Of a stretch of DNA of 64,000 nt, positions 45,266-55,721 are shown in pieces. Under the pieces are notes generated by a model, which was given only the letters and a program-made list of their open reading frames with translations, ran no database searches and was not told the DNA's origin. The position numbers and the translations under genes were made by a program. This DNA is from Lantana camara (lineage: Eukaryota > Streptophyta > Magnoliopsida > Lamiales > Verbenaceae): NCBI GenBank assembly GCA_037501455.1, contig CM074856.1, forward strand, positions 97,144,001-97,208,000. Reading direction: 5' to 3'. Position 1 is the stretch's first letter. The number at the start of each line of letters is the position of its first letter.

Positions 45266-46579
45266 ATGCCTCCCAGAAGGAGAGCAGATAGGGAGCAGAC
45301 TCCTGACCTTAATCAACCCCCTCCACAAGCACCTCCACCTCCACCAATGAATGCTAAGAATATAGTGCAGGCCCTTCTGAATCAACTTCAGCAGAACCAG
45401 AGGGATAATCATCAGGGTGAAGGACAAGGTGGACATGTAATTCCGGTTTTCAAGGAGTTCAGAAATAACAACCCGCCTAAGTGGTATGGAGGAGACGACA
45501 TCCAAGCAGAAGAATGGTTGTCAGAGATCACCGGAATTTGGGAAATTTACCCAGCACCTTCACATGAGAAAGCTGTTTGCACGGCTTGGTTTGTGCAAGG
45601 CCCCGCTTCCAATTGGCTCAAGGCTACAAGAGCTCGATTGGAAAGGAGTGGAGAAGAGTTCGATTGGGAAAGCTTCGTAAGAGAATTTCATCACAAGTAT
45701 GTTCCTCCAAGTGCTTGCGAGAGGAGACTACAACAATTCACAGAATTGAAACAAGGGAACCGCTCGGTTGAAGAGTATATCATGGAATTTGAGAGACTTG
45801 CACCTTATGCTCCACACATTTCCAATGATGACACCCAGAAGGCACGGAACTTTATTTATGGTTTGAGATATGATATTCAGAGTGCTCTTAAGGCGGCTAC
45901 CATGGATACGTGGGAGAAGGCTACGAGGAAAGTGATCAAAGTAGAAGCTAACAATACAAGATTGAGGCCGACTTACTCTTCGGGCCAAGGTTCGAGCTCA
46001 AATTTGGGGAAGAGGCCTGCATCCTATGGTGGGCCTCCGGTTTTCAAACCCCAAGGTTCTAACACTTCAGTCAAGAAAGCTCGACCTCCGGTACCAGCTT
46101 TACCGGCTCCGATTCAATGTGGCTATTGCAAGGGTCCCAATCACACTGAGGAGAATTGCTGGAAGAAATTGAGAAGGTGCTTTAAGTGTGGAGAGCCCGG
46201 TCATTTGATTAGCACTTGTCCTCAAGTGAGAGCACCTCAGCCTCGAGCTCCTCAGCCGTTGAATGTGATGCCTCCGAGAGCACCAATCCAGGTGAGAGCT
46301 TATGCTTTGGAGGGCGAGGAAGAGAATGTAGAGGTGGATGCTAACGCCATTGTTGAAGGTACCATCCACATTCATGGCATTCCATTGCATGCATTGTTTG
46401 ATTCGGGAGCAATGCATTCATTTATTGCTTCCCGGCTTGTTGCTACTCTTCCATTGCCTGTTGCTTGTTTCGATGATTCTTTTATTGTCTCTTCTCCCTT
46501 GGTGGTGCTTTGGCTACGAATTGTGTTTACCGTGGTTGTCCGGTGGTTGTGGAAGATCAAGAGTATCCGACAGATTTAA
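45266..46579 (+). pseudogene. J gag and first part of protease
   Basis: This encodes Gag, which forms the particle and binds RNA. The start is the ATG at 45266 (MPPRRRADREQ), directly after a pyrimidine tract and TTTCAG|G, an apparent 3' splice site. Domains: proline-rich N-terminus (1-35), Retrotrans_gag core (about 60-200, with NNNPPKWYGG and SVEEYIMEFERLAPYA), a linker, and two CCHC knuckles at residues 285-298 (CGYCKGPNHTEENC) and 305-318 (CFKCGEPGHLISTC). The protease follows, with its catalytic D-S-G at residues 379-381. Just after, near 46495-46505, about one base appears to be missing and the frame runs out into unrelated residues, while the protein continues in another frame. Gag itself looks intact. 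Confidence 0.93.
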
Positions 46580-48267
46580 TCAAGATGCCAATCAAGAAGT
46601 ATGGGGTGATTCTGGGTATGGACTGGTTATACCGTTATCGGGCTATGATGGATTGTTTTGCCAAGAAGATAACTATGGGTTCTACGGTCTTTGCGGGACA
46701 GAGGTTGAAGACCTGCCCGATTATTTCCTTTATGGAAGTAAGCAGAATGTTCCGGGACGGTACGACGGGCTATGTGGCCTACCTTTTGAATAAGCCAAAG
46801 GATCGGGCCAAGCTCGAGGAGACGGAGATCGTGAAGGAATTCCCCGATGTGTTCCCGGAGAACTTGGGATCTTTACCTCCGGATCGGGACGTCGAGTTTG
46901 TGATAGATCTCTATCCCGGAGCAGAACCGTATGCGAAATCTTCCTATAGGATGGCTCCAGCTGAGTTGAAGGAGTTGAAGACGCAATTGGATGAGCTCTT
47001 AGAATGTGGTTACATTCGCCCGAGCACTTCTCCGTGGGGTGCTCCAGTCCTGTTTGTCAAGAAGAAAGACGGGACTTTGCGGATGTGTATTGACTACCGT
47101 GAGCTGAACCGGTTAACGGTTAAGAACAAATACCCGCTCCCTTATATTGAAGAGTTGTTCGATCTCCTACAAGGTTCAAGTGTTTATTCCAAGTTGGATT
47201 TAAGGCAAGGGTATTACCAGTTGCGTATCCGGGAGGGAGATATACTGAAGACGGGTTTCAACACAAGATATGGGCATTTCGAGTTTGTGGTCATGCCTTT
47301 TGGCCTTACCAATGCCCCAGCCGCGTTTATGGATATGATGCACCGAATATTCCGGCCTTACCTTGATAAATTCGTGGTCATCTTTATAGATGATATTCTG
47401 GTGTATTCGAGGTCCGAGGAAGAGCACGCCCGGCATTTAAGTATTGTTTTGTCTACACTTCGGGACCACCGATTGTTCGCCAAGTTCAGTAAGTGCAAGT
47501 TCTGGTTAGATCGAGTTTCCTTTTTAGGTCACTTCATTTCTGGGAATGGTATAGAGGTGGACCCGGCGAAGATTGAAACGGTAATGCTTTGGAAGCAACC
47601 TAAGAATGCCTCGGAAGTGAGAAGTTTTCTCGGGTTAGCAGGGTATTATAGGCGCTTTGTGAAAGATTTCTCGAAGATTGCTTCCCCGTTGACCCGATTA
47701 ACTAAGAAAGAGGTTAAATTCGAGTGGGATGAGGCGTGTGAGAAGAGTTTCCAAACCCTGAATGGAAGATTGACTACTGCACCGGTTTTAACCCTACCCG
47801 AGGGTTCAGAAGGCTACTCAGTTTACACTGATGCTTCGAAGGAAGGTCTTGGTTGTGTGTTGATGCAGAATGGCAAAGTGGTAGCCTACGCCTCAAGGAA
47901 ATTAAAGGATCATGAGAAGAACTATCCCACTCATGACTTGGAACTCGCCACAGTAGTGTTTGCTTTGATGAAATGGCGACATTATCTTTATGGAGTCACT
48001 TTTGAAGTGTTCACCGACCACCAGAGTCTTAAGTATCTGTTTACCCAGAAGGATTTGAACGTGAGACAGAGAAGATGGATAGAGCTACTCGAGGACTATG
48101 ATTGTAAGATCCAATACCATCCAGGTAAAGGTAATGTGGTGGCGGATGCTTTGAGTAGGAAGGCTAATATCTTAGGCTTGGAAGCAGGTTCTAGTAGGCA
48201 GAATTCAGTGGTTCTGGTTTCAGAGGCTCGTTTGGCTAACATTTCGGTTCAACCGGTTTTGAGGTAA
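46510..48267 (+). pseudogene. J pol: rest of protease, reverse transcriptase and RNase H
   Basis: This frame continues the polyprotein after the frameshift; its first ATG is simply internal. Protease ends with VILGMDWL. The reverse transcriptase then shows [35 protein letters not shown] and the catalytic FIDD (47383-47394). RNase H follows with TDASKEGLG and [10 protein letters not shown], ending near [11 protein letters not shown]. The enzyme copies element RNA into DNA and removes the RNA. A TAA at 48265-48267 stops the frame; the next frame is in phase with it, so this is a single nonsense change in the RNase H-integrase linker. Confidence 0.95.
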
Positions 48268-48270
48268 AAG

Positions 48271-49719
48271 TTGTTAGAGGCTCAGTCTGTGGATCCCGAA
48301 ATTCAGAAATTGGTAGCTAAGTCCAGGGTCGATCCGGAAACCAAGTTTGGATTTGATGATTCGGGATTGTTTCGATTTAAGGCTCGGGTTTGTGTCCCTG
48401 AAGGATTTAAGCAGTTGGTACTTGATGAAGCTCACAAGTCAGCATATGCAGTTCATCCTGGTACCACCAAAATGTACAAGGATTTAAGGACTTCATATTG
48501 GTGGAACGGCATGAAGAGAGACGTGGCTAACTATGTTAGAAGATGTCAAACATGCCAAGTGGTGAAAGCAGAACACCAGAAACCGGGAGGAACTCTCCAA
48601 CCGCTTCCAATACCCGAGTGGAAGTGGGAGCAAGTGACAATGGACTTTGTGTCCGGCTTGCCAAGGACCAAAGGAGGTTCCGACGGAATTTGGGTGATTA
48701 TTGATCGGTTGACGAAGTCAGCACATTTTCTTAAGGTGAAGATGTCCGATAAGGTTCCTAAGTTGGCCTGGTTATATCGGAAAGAGATTGTCAGATTACA
48801 TGGTTGCCCGGTCAGCATTGTTTCGGATAGGGATCCTCGGTTTACGTCCAGTTTTTGGCAGGAGTTACAAAAGTGTTTGGGTACGAAGCTTCAATTTAGT
48901 ACTGCATTTCACCCACAGACGGATGGCCAGTCAGAAAAGCTAATAAGGTATCTCGAGGACATGCTTCGTGCTTGTGCCTTGGATTATCCGGATTCGTGGG
49001 ATGAACAGTTGGATTTGATTGAGTATGCCTACAATAACAGCTTTCAGTCTTCTATTGGCATGGCACCGAATGAGGCTTTGTATGGAAGGAAGTGCCGATC
49101 CCCTCTCTTTTGGGATATTGATGAGTGGAGATGGACTAAAGATGGAAAGCTCGAAAGGGCTAAGAAACCTAAGGAGATTCAGGACACCATCGAAAGGGTG
49201 AAAGTGATTAGACAGAGGTTGAAAGCAGCACAAGACCAGCAGAAAAGTTATGCAGATAAGAGAAGACGACCCTTAGAGTTTGAGAAAGGAGATAAGGTCT
49301 TTTTAAAGGCATCTCCTAGAAAAGGGTATGCTCGAATTGGTAAAGGCGGGAAGCTTAACCCTCGCTACTTAGGCCCCTTTGAGATCCTTGATCGAGTTGG
49401 GGAAGTAGCCTACAGACTTGATTTACCGCCGAGCTTAACCGGGATTCATAATGTGTTTCATGTCTCGCAGCTTCGGAAACATTATCCCGATGAGTCTTCT
49501 GTTCTTCCTGTCGAGAAAGTTCAGTTGGAACCGGATTTGACCTTTAAGAAGTATCCAGTTCAGGTGTTGGACCGGAAGATGCAAGAGTTGAGGAATAGGC
49601 AAATCCCTCTTGTGAAAATCTTGTGGCATGATCAAGAATCCGAGGAAGCCACTTGGGAGACTGAGAGTAAGATGAAACAGTTGTATCCGGAGCTTTTCAA
49701 GGCCTCGCCTCGGACCTGA
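48271..49719 (+). CDS. J integrase with C-terminal chromodomain-like segment
   Basis: Integrase inserts the DNA copy into the genome. It shows an HHCC zinc-binding region (HPGTTKMYKDL...CQTCQ), then the catalytic D,D,E: D in TMDFVSGLP, D in SIVSDRDPRF, and E in TDGQSEKL. A GPFEIL / VFHVSQLRKHYP segment follows, then a C-terminal part (about residues 425-475: VLDRKMQELRN, VKILWHD, EEATWE, LYPELF) that matches the CR-type chromodomain of Tekay/Del chromoviruses. In those elements it is thought to guide insertion towards particular chromatin. The frame is open throughout but lies downstream of the stop at 48265. The final TGA sits in the loop of a hairpin before the PPT. Confidence 0.95.
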   Translation: MLEAQSVDPEIQKLVAKSRVDPETKFGFDDSGLFRFKARVCVPEGFKQLVLDEAHKSAYAVHPGTTKMYKDLRTSYWWNGMKRDVANYVRRCQTCQVVKAEHQKPGGTLQPLPIPEWKWEQVTMDFVSGLPRTKGGSDGIWVIIDRLTKSAHFLKVKMSDKVPKLAWLYRKEIVRLHGCPVSIVSDRDPRFTSSFWQELQKCLGTKLQFSTAFHPQTDGQSEKLIRYLEDMLRACALDYPDSWDEQLDLIEYAYNNSFQSSIGMAPNEALYGRKCRSPLFWDIDEWRWTKDGKLERAKKPKEIQDTIERVKVIRQRLKAAQDQQKSYADKRRRPLEFEKGDKVFLKASPRKGYARIGKGGKLNPRYLGPFEILDRVGEVAYRLDLPPSLTGIHNVFHVSQLRKHYPDESSVLPVEKVQLEPDLTFKKYPVQVLDRKMQELRNRQIPLVKILWHDQESEEATWETESKMKQLYPELFKASPRT

Positions 49720-49747
49720 GGACAGGTCCTTTTGAAGGAGGGAGGTT
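49712..49747 (+). promoter_or_regulatory. J pre-PPT hairpin and polypurine tract
   Basis: GGACCT-GAGGAC-AGGTCC (49712-49729) is a perfect stem-loop whose loop border holds the pol stop codon TGA (49717-49719). The PPT GAAGGAGGGAGGTT (49734-49747) follows and abuts TGTAACATCCC of the 3' LTR. Element 3 keeps the same arrangement. Confidence 0.85.
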
Positions 49748-52700
49748 TGTAACATCCCGACTGATCGGACTTTTCAGGTAAACTATTATGTGCGCTATTC
49801 AATTATTTCCTTATGTGATATTTCATTGCTAACGTGAATTATTGAAGTTATTTGAACTTATTTGCTTTAATATGAATTTGGTTATCTTTGAACGTTTAAT
49901 TTTCCTTGCTTTGTATTTGTTCGTTTTGGATCCGTATTTAATTCTGATTTCTGTGAATTTGTGATATGTGTTAATTATATGCTTTATGAACTTGATTATG
50001 TGCTCGTTACATGTTTTGGTATTTGTTTTGCTTGCCTTTTTGGTTTCGTTTTGGAGTCGGGACCTAAAGGAGGCTAAAGAGCATTTAGCGCACCTTGGGT
50101 TCCGGGACGCGTATTTTGAGCTCAGGAATTTGGATTCGAATTCCGTCACCTCCATTGAACTCTTTTCGACGATTTGGGTTCGATGGGACAAGCCTCACAT
50201 TTTTCTAAATTCATTAAGACCTTCGAATTTCACCAGTAACAAGCCCCTTTCGCTTGTAAGACGTCTTTTAACCTAGCTTTGAGTTGGGGACCCCACTTAA
50301 ACCCAACCAAGCCCTTAACCATGAGTATTAACTTGAGTTGAGCCCTCCCTTGCCCTTATGTTGCTGAAACCGAACCAAACCTCTTCTCTCTCTCCCTCAA
50401 TACCAATCAACCAAGCAAAGGAGAAGGAAGAAGAAACCCCTTTTTGCCAACCTTGTGATCTTGAGCTCAAATCTTCACCTTAGCTTCTCCAATTTGAAAG
50501 GTAAGTCCATGGTTGCAATCTACACTCTCTCTTCTCTCTTTTATATGATCTTGAGCTGAATTTCTTTGGTTGAATATTGAGATATAGCAAGCATGTGAAT
50601 AGTAGTAGTTGGGAGAATTTGTTTGATTCTTGCTCCTTTCTTGATTCCTTGAGACTTGATGATGATATATGACTTCTAGAGCATGCTTATTGATGTTTAT
50701 TTTTTCTCCCCTTTTGGTAGTTGAGATAGGATCAATTTGCCATTAATGTAACTTGAGCTTTGATGAGATACTTGATGCATTTCTTTCTCCCTCATTCTTG
50801 CCTTGTATTGCTTACATTTTGGGGCTGATTTGTGGATACTTGTTGAGCATGAAACTTTGGTGAATTGTTGTTATTTTGATGCTTGATAATTGTGTTTTGA
50901 AAGGCATAAGAGTTCCCTTGAAGCCCCCAACCCAAAATGCCCTGTTTTTGCTTCATTTTTCGGCCATTTTTCGCCAAAATTTTTCCAGGCCGAAGCCCTG
51001 ACACGGCCGCGTCAAGTTTCAAAGGAAAATGGACACGGCCGTGTTGAGCCCTCGACATTGTTTTGCTGAATTTTTTCGCCTGACACGGCCGCGTCAGTTT
51101 ACAAAGGAAAATGGACACGGCCGTGTCAAGCCCTCGGAAATGTTTTTTTTTTTTTTTATTATTTCGCCTGACACGGCCGTGTCCGTTCCCCTTTGTTTTC
51201 TGACACGGCCGTGTCAAGCAGGGTGGCATCCGGGGAGATTTCTTTCGCCTTTTCGTTGCTTCTTATTGGTCCTTCTTGCCTCGTTTTTGGTATGTATGCA
51301 TGACTAACTTGTCATATGATGTGCTAAGCCTTATGTTATGAATTTGTGCTTTGATTTACCTCCCCGTTTGTGATATATGTTCTTATATGAATTGTTTGCT
51401 CGTAAATGGCATAAATGTGGGTGCATTTCATATCATTTGCATCATAAGCATACATATTCATGTACCGAGCGTCAATGTGGCTCATACTGAGTCTAAGAGT
51501 GTCCCTTGTTGTTTGTCTTGTTCAGAGGATCTTCCTGTAGAGGACGAGCTTGCTCCGTAGGTGTCCGGTTGTCACACTTTTGGTCTCCACTACGTCCGTT
51601 GACAAGGTGAGGTTTTGTTCTTTTAGTTATTTGACCTACTACCCTAATTGGTTTCAAACCTCGCATGCGAATACGTATAATATATGGTAAATAAGTGCAT
51701 GATACGTATGTTGCGGGATTTTTCCCATTTGTTATAAGAGTTTGGAAAACGTTTTGTATATGTATATAAGCTATTTTGCATTTGTTTGGAAAAGTTTAGT
51801 TTTGTGCAAGTGTGTGTGTGTGCGCGAGCTGTGGCTTTGAAAGATAAGCTTTGAGATATGTTTGTGTGACTTTCGTGATATGTTTGGGCCCCGGAGTGTG
51901 GTATGGTAATCTCGGGACGGCCGAGGGGTCGCCGAGCTCTTCCATCAACACCTCCATTTGAGAGTCTCACCCAACCTTAGGAGGTTGAGGAAGGGTGTTT
52001 CTCTTGAGCCGGCGGAGGCAACCGCCGAAGGTTTCAAGGTAGTAATTAAACCTTGTCTCATTTCTATGTGTGGATAGTTAGGGCCGATCAACCTTTCTAT
52101 CAACCGGTGTTGGGGATGGATGATGATTTGTTTTGTTTTGCTTTGATCTTCGTATATGGGAGTTTGGTGTGTGACTCGTACTCGCCGAGTTGGTTTAGTT
52201 TTGTATGATCTATGAAACGAGAGTGGATTTCTAAGTACTTAAAATTTGGCAATTTTTCCTTTTGCCTTCTCTTTACTTTATGTATATATTTATATATAAC
52301 ACGGGAACTAATTTGGTTTGCAAAAACCACTCTCGGTTCAGGGATCCTTCCGTTTTGATAAATGCTTTGATCGATATGTATATCGGGTGCGTGAGTAGCC
52401 CCCTCACTAGTCACTAGGACTAACCCTCGTTATTGTTTTCCCCTTTTTCCTTTCTTTTGAGTTGCAGGTTCTTCCGAGTCAAGCTAGGCGACAAGTGTCT
52501 TTTGGAGTTTACTTGTGGTTTAGCTTGAGTCTTCATGCATTCGTAGTGGTTTACTTTCTCTTTTGCTTATGTACTTGGAGATTATGTATTCTGATTACAC
52601 TTTTGCTATTTTGGCCGAGAGGGCATTGCACATATTGTATATGTTCTAGCATGACAGTTGGAATTCTCGACCCTACCCTCTTTTTGATGATGTATATATA

Positions 52701-52928
52701 TACGTGATGTTCTTGGGATATATGTTTAGCTTGTGAATTGCTTTAATTGCTTCCGCTACTCTGATTTTATTTTGCGCAGTTCTTGAGGATCTAGGCCGCC
52801 TAGCGAGGGTGTGAGTTTTGTGTGTCTCCCGTTCGCTACGGTTTGATACGGGTGCGAACTTCCATTTCGTTACTCGTGTTGGACCCTAGTGCGGGGGATG
52901 TGGCACCCTTCGCTCCGGGGGTGTTACA
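49748..52928 (+). mobile_element. Element J 3' LTR
   Basis: It is co-linear with the 5' LTR with scattered substitutions and small indels, and has the same putative splice sites. Its six palindromes at 50999-51215 include a perfect sixth box. Confidence 0.96.
50999..51215. repeat. Six CGGCCG palindromes in the J 3' LTR
   Basis: The order and spacing match 43121-43336. Boxes alternate TGACACGGCCGCGTCA and GACACGGCCGTGTC. Confidence 0.93.
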
Positions 52929-53003
52929 TATATGGTTATGGTGTGGGGGATGTAGTGCTCTGTGCTCCGGGGTGCAGAGCTCCAGGTTGCAAAACCAGAG
53001 CTC
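52929..53003 (+). mobile_element. Element 3 5' LTR end with partial primer site
   Basis: After TATAT the LTR G end resumes (GGTTATGGTGTGGGGG...CTCCGGGGTG). Compared with J, about 19 bases are missing: the terminal TTACA and the first half of the primer-binding site. The site resumes at CAGAGC and the hairpin GAGCTC..GGTT-GCAA-AACC..GAGCTC (52977-53003) is intact. The loss probably came after insertion. Confidence 0.85.
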
Positions 53004-53159
53004 CAGTGTAGTGTCGGGTTTGTCTAGGTCGTTCGGCTTAGGATTATGTGTTTTTTTGCTTTCACCATCTCATTTACTTGACTTATTTGTTATTATTTGT
53101 GCACATGAACATGCACCAGAACCCCCGAATGCATCAATATTTTTACAATAGTTTTTTTT

Positions 53160-54053
53160 ATTTCAGGATATCGTCTCAATATCCACGAGTATCACTGGGA
53201 AATGACAAGGAAATAAGTGCTTTTAGTCTACAAGAAGTTTAGAGAATTTTGGCCCTCCGAAGTGAATTGAAGGTGACGATGTCAACGTCGAGAAGGGAAT
53301 GTTCTAGATAGTATTGCTTTGGAAGAATTTTGCGGATATTCCAACAAAAGGGAAGTTAAATTCAATATCGAGCTTTGAAGTATTCTAAGAAAAAATGAAG
53401 TATACGCCTCATTCAAATTCAAGGTCGATCTTTGAAGTGACTCAAGAAATGATATCCAAATTTAAAAAGTCCAGGGAGGAATTTCATTTGAGATTTTACT
53501 ACGAGTACATCCCTCCAAGTTTAATCATAAGAGACTTTAATAAATTCCTAGATTTCGAGCAATGATTGAAAAAGGTGGATGATTTTAGATTGAAGTTTGA
53601 GAGATCATGTGCCGATGAAGATTGCTCTAAGGTTTGAAGTTATTTATAAGGGCGTAGAGATGAATTCAACTAGTTTTTCGAACTCCAAAGGTACATACAT
53701 GGTCCGAGAAGATAAGAGAGGTGGTTCAAGTAGAGATGGACGAATAAAGGATGAAGTTTCATACTTTTTACGTGGGACAAGAGCCCGGTCCGAGTTCGAG
53801 TTCAAGCAAGAGATTTAAACTACAAAGGAATCTTCAAGAATTTCAAGTTATCAACGACATCACGAAGAAGAAAATTCGATTTTCAAAGATCCCCACCGGA
53901 GCCAATTCAATACTCTTATTGCTGAAGTCCGAGTCACATGGAAGAGATGGTAGGAAGAAATTGAAGGAACCCTTTAAGTACGGAGAATTAGGTTACAAGA
54001 TGAGCTAGTGTCCGAATAACAAGAATCCGAGACCTTCAAAACACAGTGACTTC
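53160..54053 (+). pseudogene. Element 3 gag remnant
   Basis: A pyrimidine tract and TTTCAG|GAT at 53152-53169 match the splice-acceptor and start context of J gag, but the ATG has become ATA. Near 53475-53575 a translation resembling the gag segment EFHHKYVPPS...RRLQQF is visible (EFHLRFYYEYIPPS). Near 53969-54030 a zinc knuckle remains as FKYGELGYKMS-stop-CPNN, with the first cysteine lost. Many stops and frame changes separate these. Confidence 0.75.
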
Positions 54054-55684
54054 AAGATCCCGGTTCAAGCACAAGATAACACTTTGGGAAGCAAGGGAGT
54101 GGACACCGAACTCGACATTTCCACCATGGTGAACGGTACAGTAAACATACATGGCTTCTCATAGATGCATATTTAAACTCGGGAAAACCCACTTGTTAGT
54201 TGCTTTTCCTCCTTTGTTGCTTCTTGGTGTTGATTGTTGCATTTGTTGCTGTTTGCTCGGTGCAAGCTCTCTTCTTAGAGAGTTTGGCAAGGTCTAGATC
54301 TCGGGTGGTTGGTGAGTTGTGAGGGCCGAGTTGGTGGACTTGTTGAAGACGCCTTGTTGAAGTACGGAGCTACCTTAGGCGTGGATTAGTGGTTCGAGAG
54401 CCTTATTGGGCTAGTAGTTGTTTCTAGAAGGTCCGTTTGGGGGTCAACGATATTTTCGGGTAATAGATTGAAGGCTAACCCGTTTATATCCTTCGTGGAA
54501 GCAGTTGGTTAATCCAGGACGGTGCGACGAGCTACGTGACTTATCTTTGGGATAACCGAAGGGTCGAGTCAAGCTCGAGGAGACAAAGATCGTAGAAAGA
54601 CTTTCTCGATGTTTCTTGAAGGTTGGAATTCGTTACCACCCGTGAGGGACATTGAGGTTGTCGTGATCTTTATCCCGGAGTTGACTTTGTTTGAAGATTC
54701 CCCACCGGATGGCTCTAGCATGATTATTGGAGTTGAAAGCGTAGTTCGATGAGCTCTTAGAAGGTGGTTTCATCCTTTCGAGTGTTTCTTTGTGGAGTAC
54801 TTTAGTCTTGTTTAAGAAGAAACGAGAATTTAGGGTGAATATTGACTACCGTGAGCTGCACAGGTTAACTATGAAGGATAAATGCCCTTCTCCTTACTTC
54901 GAAGAGTTGTTCGTCGTCTCCAGAGTTTCATGGTCTACACCAAGTTCGGTCTTATCAAGGGTATTACCAACTATGCATCCGGGTAGAAGAACCGAGATTT
55001 ACCTCAGTAAGAAGTCTCTTATGTCATCGGGGTACACTAGGCGAATCTTCTCTAAGAGTTTCCAACGCATTGACATGAACGACAAGAAAAAGGTACGGTT
55101 TTGAGTGGGAAGAGGCGGTTGAAGAGAGTTGCCTTCGGTACCAGCTTTTTTTTACCTAAAGGTACTCGAGGCTACTCACTTTCGATGGAGGTACAAAGGA
55201 AGGCTTTGGTTGTACGTTGCTAGTGCGATAGCGTGGCTTACACCTCGAGAAGTGTAAGGTCACGAGACTTATCCCTCTCTTGGTTCGAGTTTGTCCGAGG
55301 ACTTGAAGAATCAGTAATGATGTATTGGTATGAGAAAAGATGTTGTGAACTCAGTGTAGCAATGTCTAACGTGCCATCGGTTGAAGACCGAGCATCAAGA
55401 ACCGGTATGACTCTCCAACTCCTTCTGAATTCTGTTTGGAGGTGGGAGCAAATAGCTAAGGACTTTATGTCCGGTTTGCTAAGGCTAAGGAGATCTCATA
55501 AGAATTAAGTGGTGACTCGTTTCAACGAGTTGACTTATTTCTCATAGCAAGGTTGTTCGATGAAGTTTCAAGAGCTTCTTGGTTTGTTGAGAAGACCGAG
55601 GAGGCTACCATCTTTCTCGATAAGAGTGGCGTAGTGGAAGCGTGGAGTTGAGTTTAGCTCCGGAGTTGATCAAGATCCTGCCTT
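54054..55684 (+). pseudogene. Element 3 protease, RT and integrase remnants
   Basis: A protease-like NGTVNIHGF (about 54130-54160) corresponds to EGTIHIHGI of J. RT traces include VDYRELH-like IDYRELHRLT and EELF at 54830-54915. Later pieces echo RNase H (about 55180-55260) and integrase (TSKDFMSGL-like at 55440-55480), and EEAT-like text near 55590 echoes the chromodomain. The region is much shorter than in J, so large deletions are present. It cannot encode working enzymes. Confidence 0.75.
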
Positions 55685-55721
55685 AGGACCTGAGGACAGG
55701 TCCTTTTGAAGGAGGAAAATT
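55685..55721 (+). promoter_or_regulatory. Element 3 pre-PPT hairpin and polypurine tract
   Basis: AGGACCT-GAGGAC-AGGTCCT (55685-55704) is a perfect seven-pair stem, one pair longer than in J. GAAGGAGGAAAATT (55708-55721) is the PPT. Both are preserved although the neighbouring coding sequence is ruined. Confidence 0.85.

Larger units (their letters stand above)
41866..52928 (+). mobile_element. Element J: nearly complete chromovirus (11,063 bp), TSD TATAT
   Basis: LTRs are 41866-45056 (3191 bp) and 49748-52928 (3181 bp), with TATAT on both sides (41861-41865 and 52929-52933). It has a primer-binding site, gag, protease-RT-RNase H, integrase with a chromodomain-like tail, and a PPT. Only a frameshift in protease and one stop before integrase separate it from an intact frame. 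By eye the LTRs differ at only about 1-3% of positions, so the insertion is fairly young. Confidence 0.96.
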
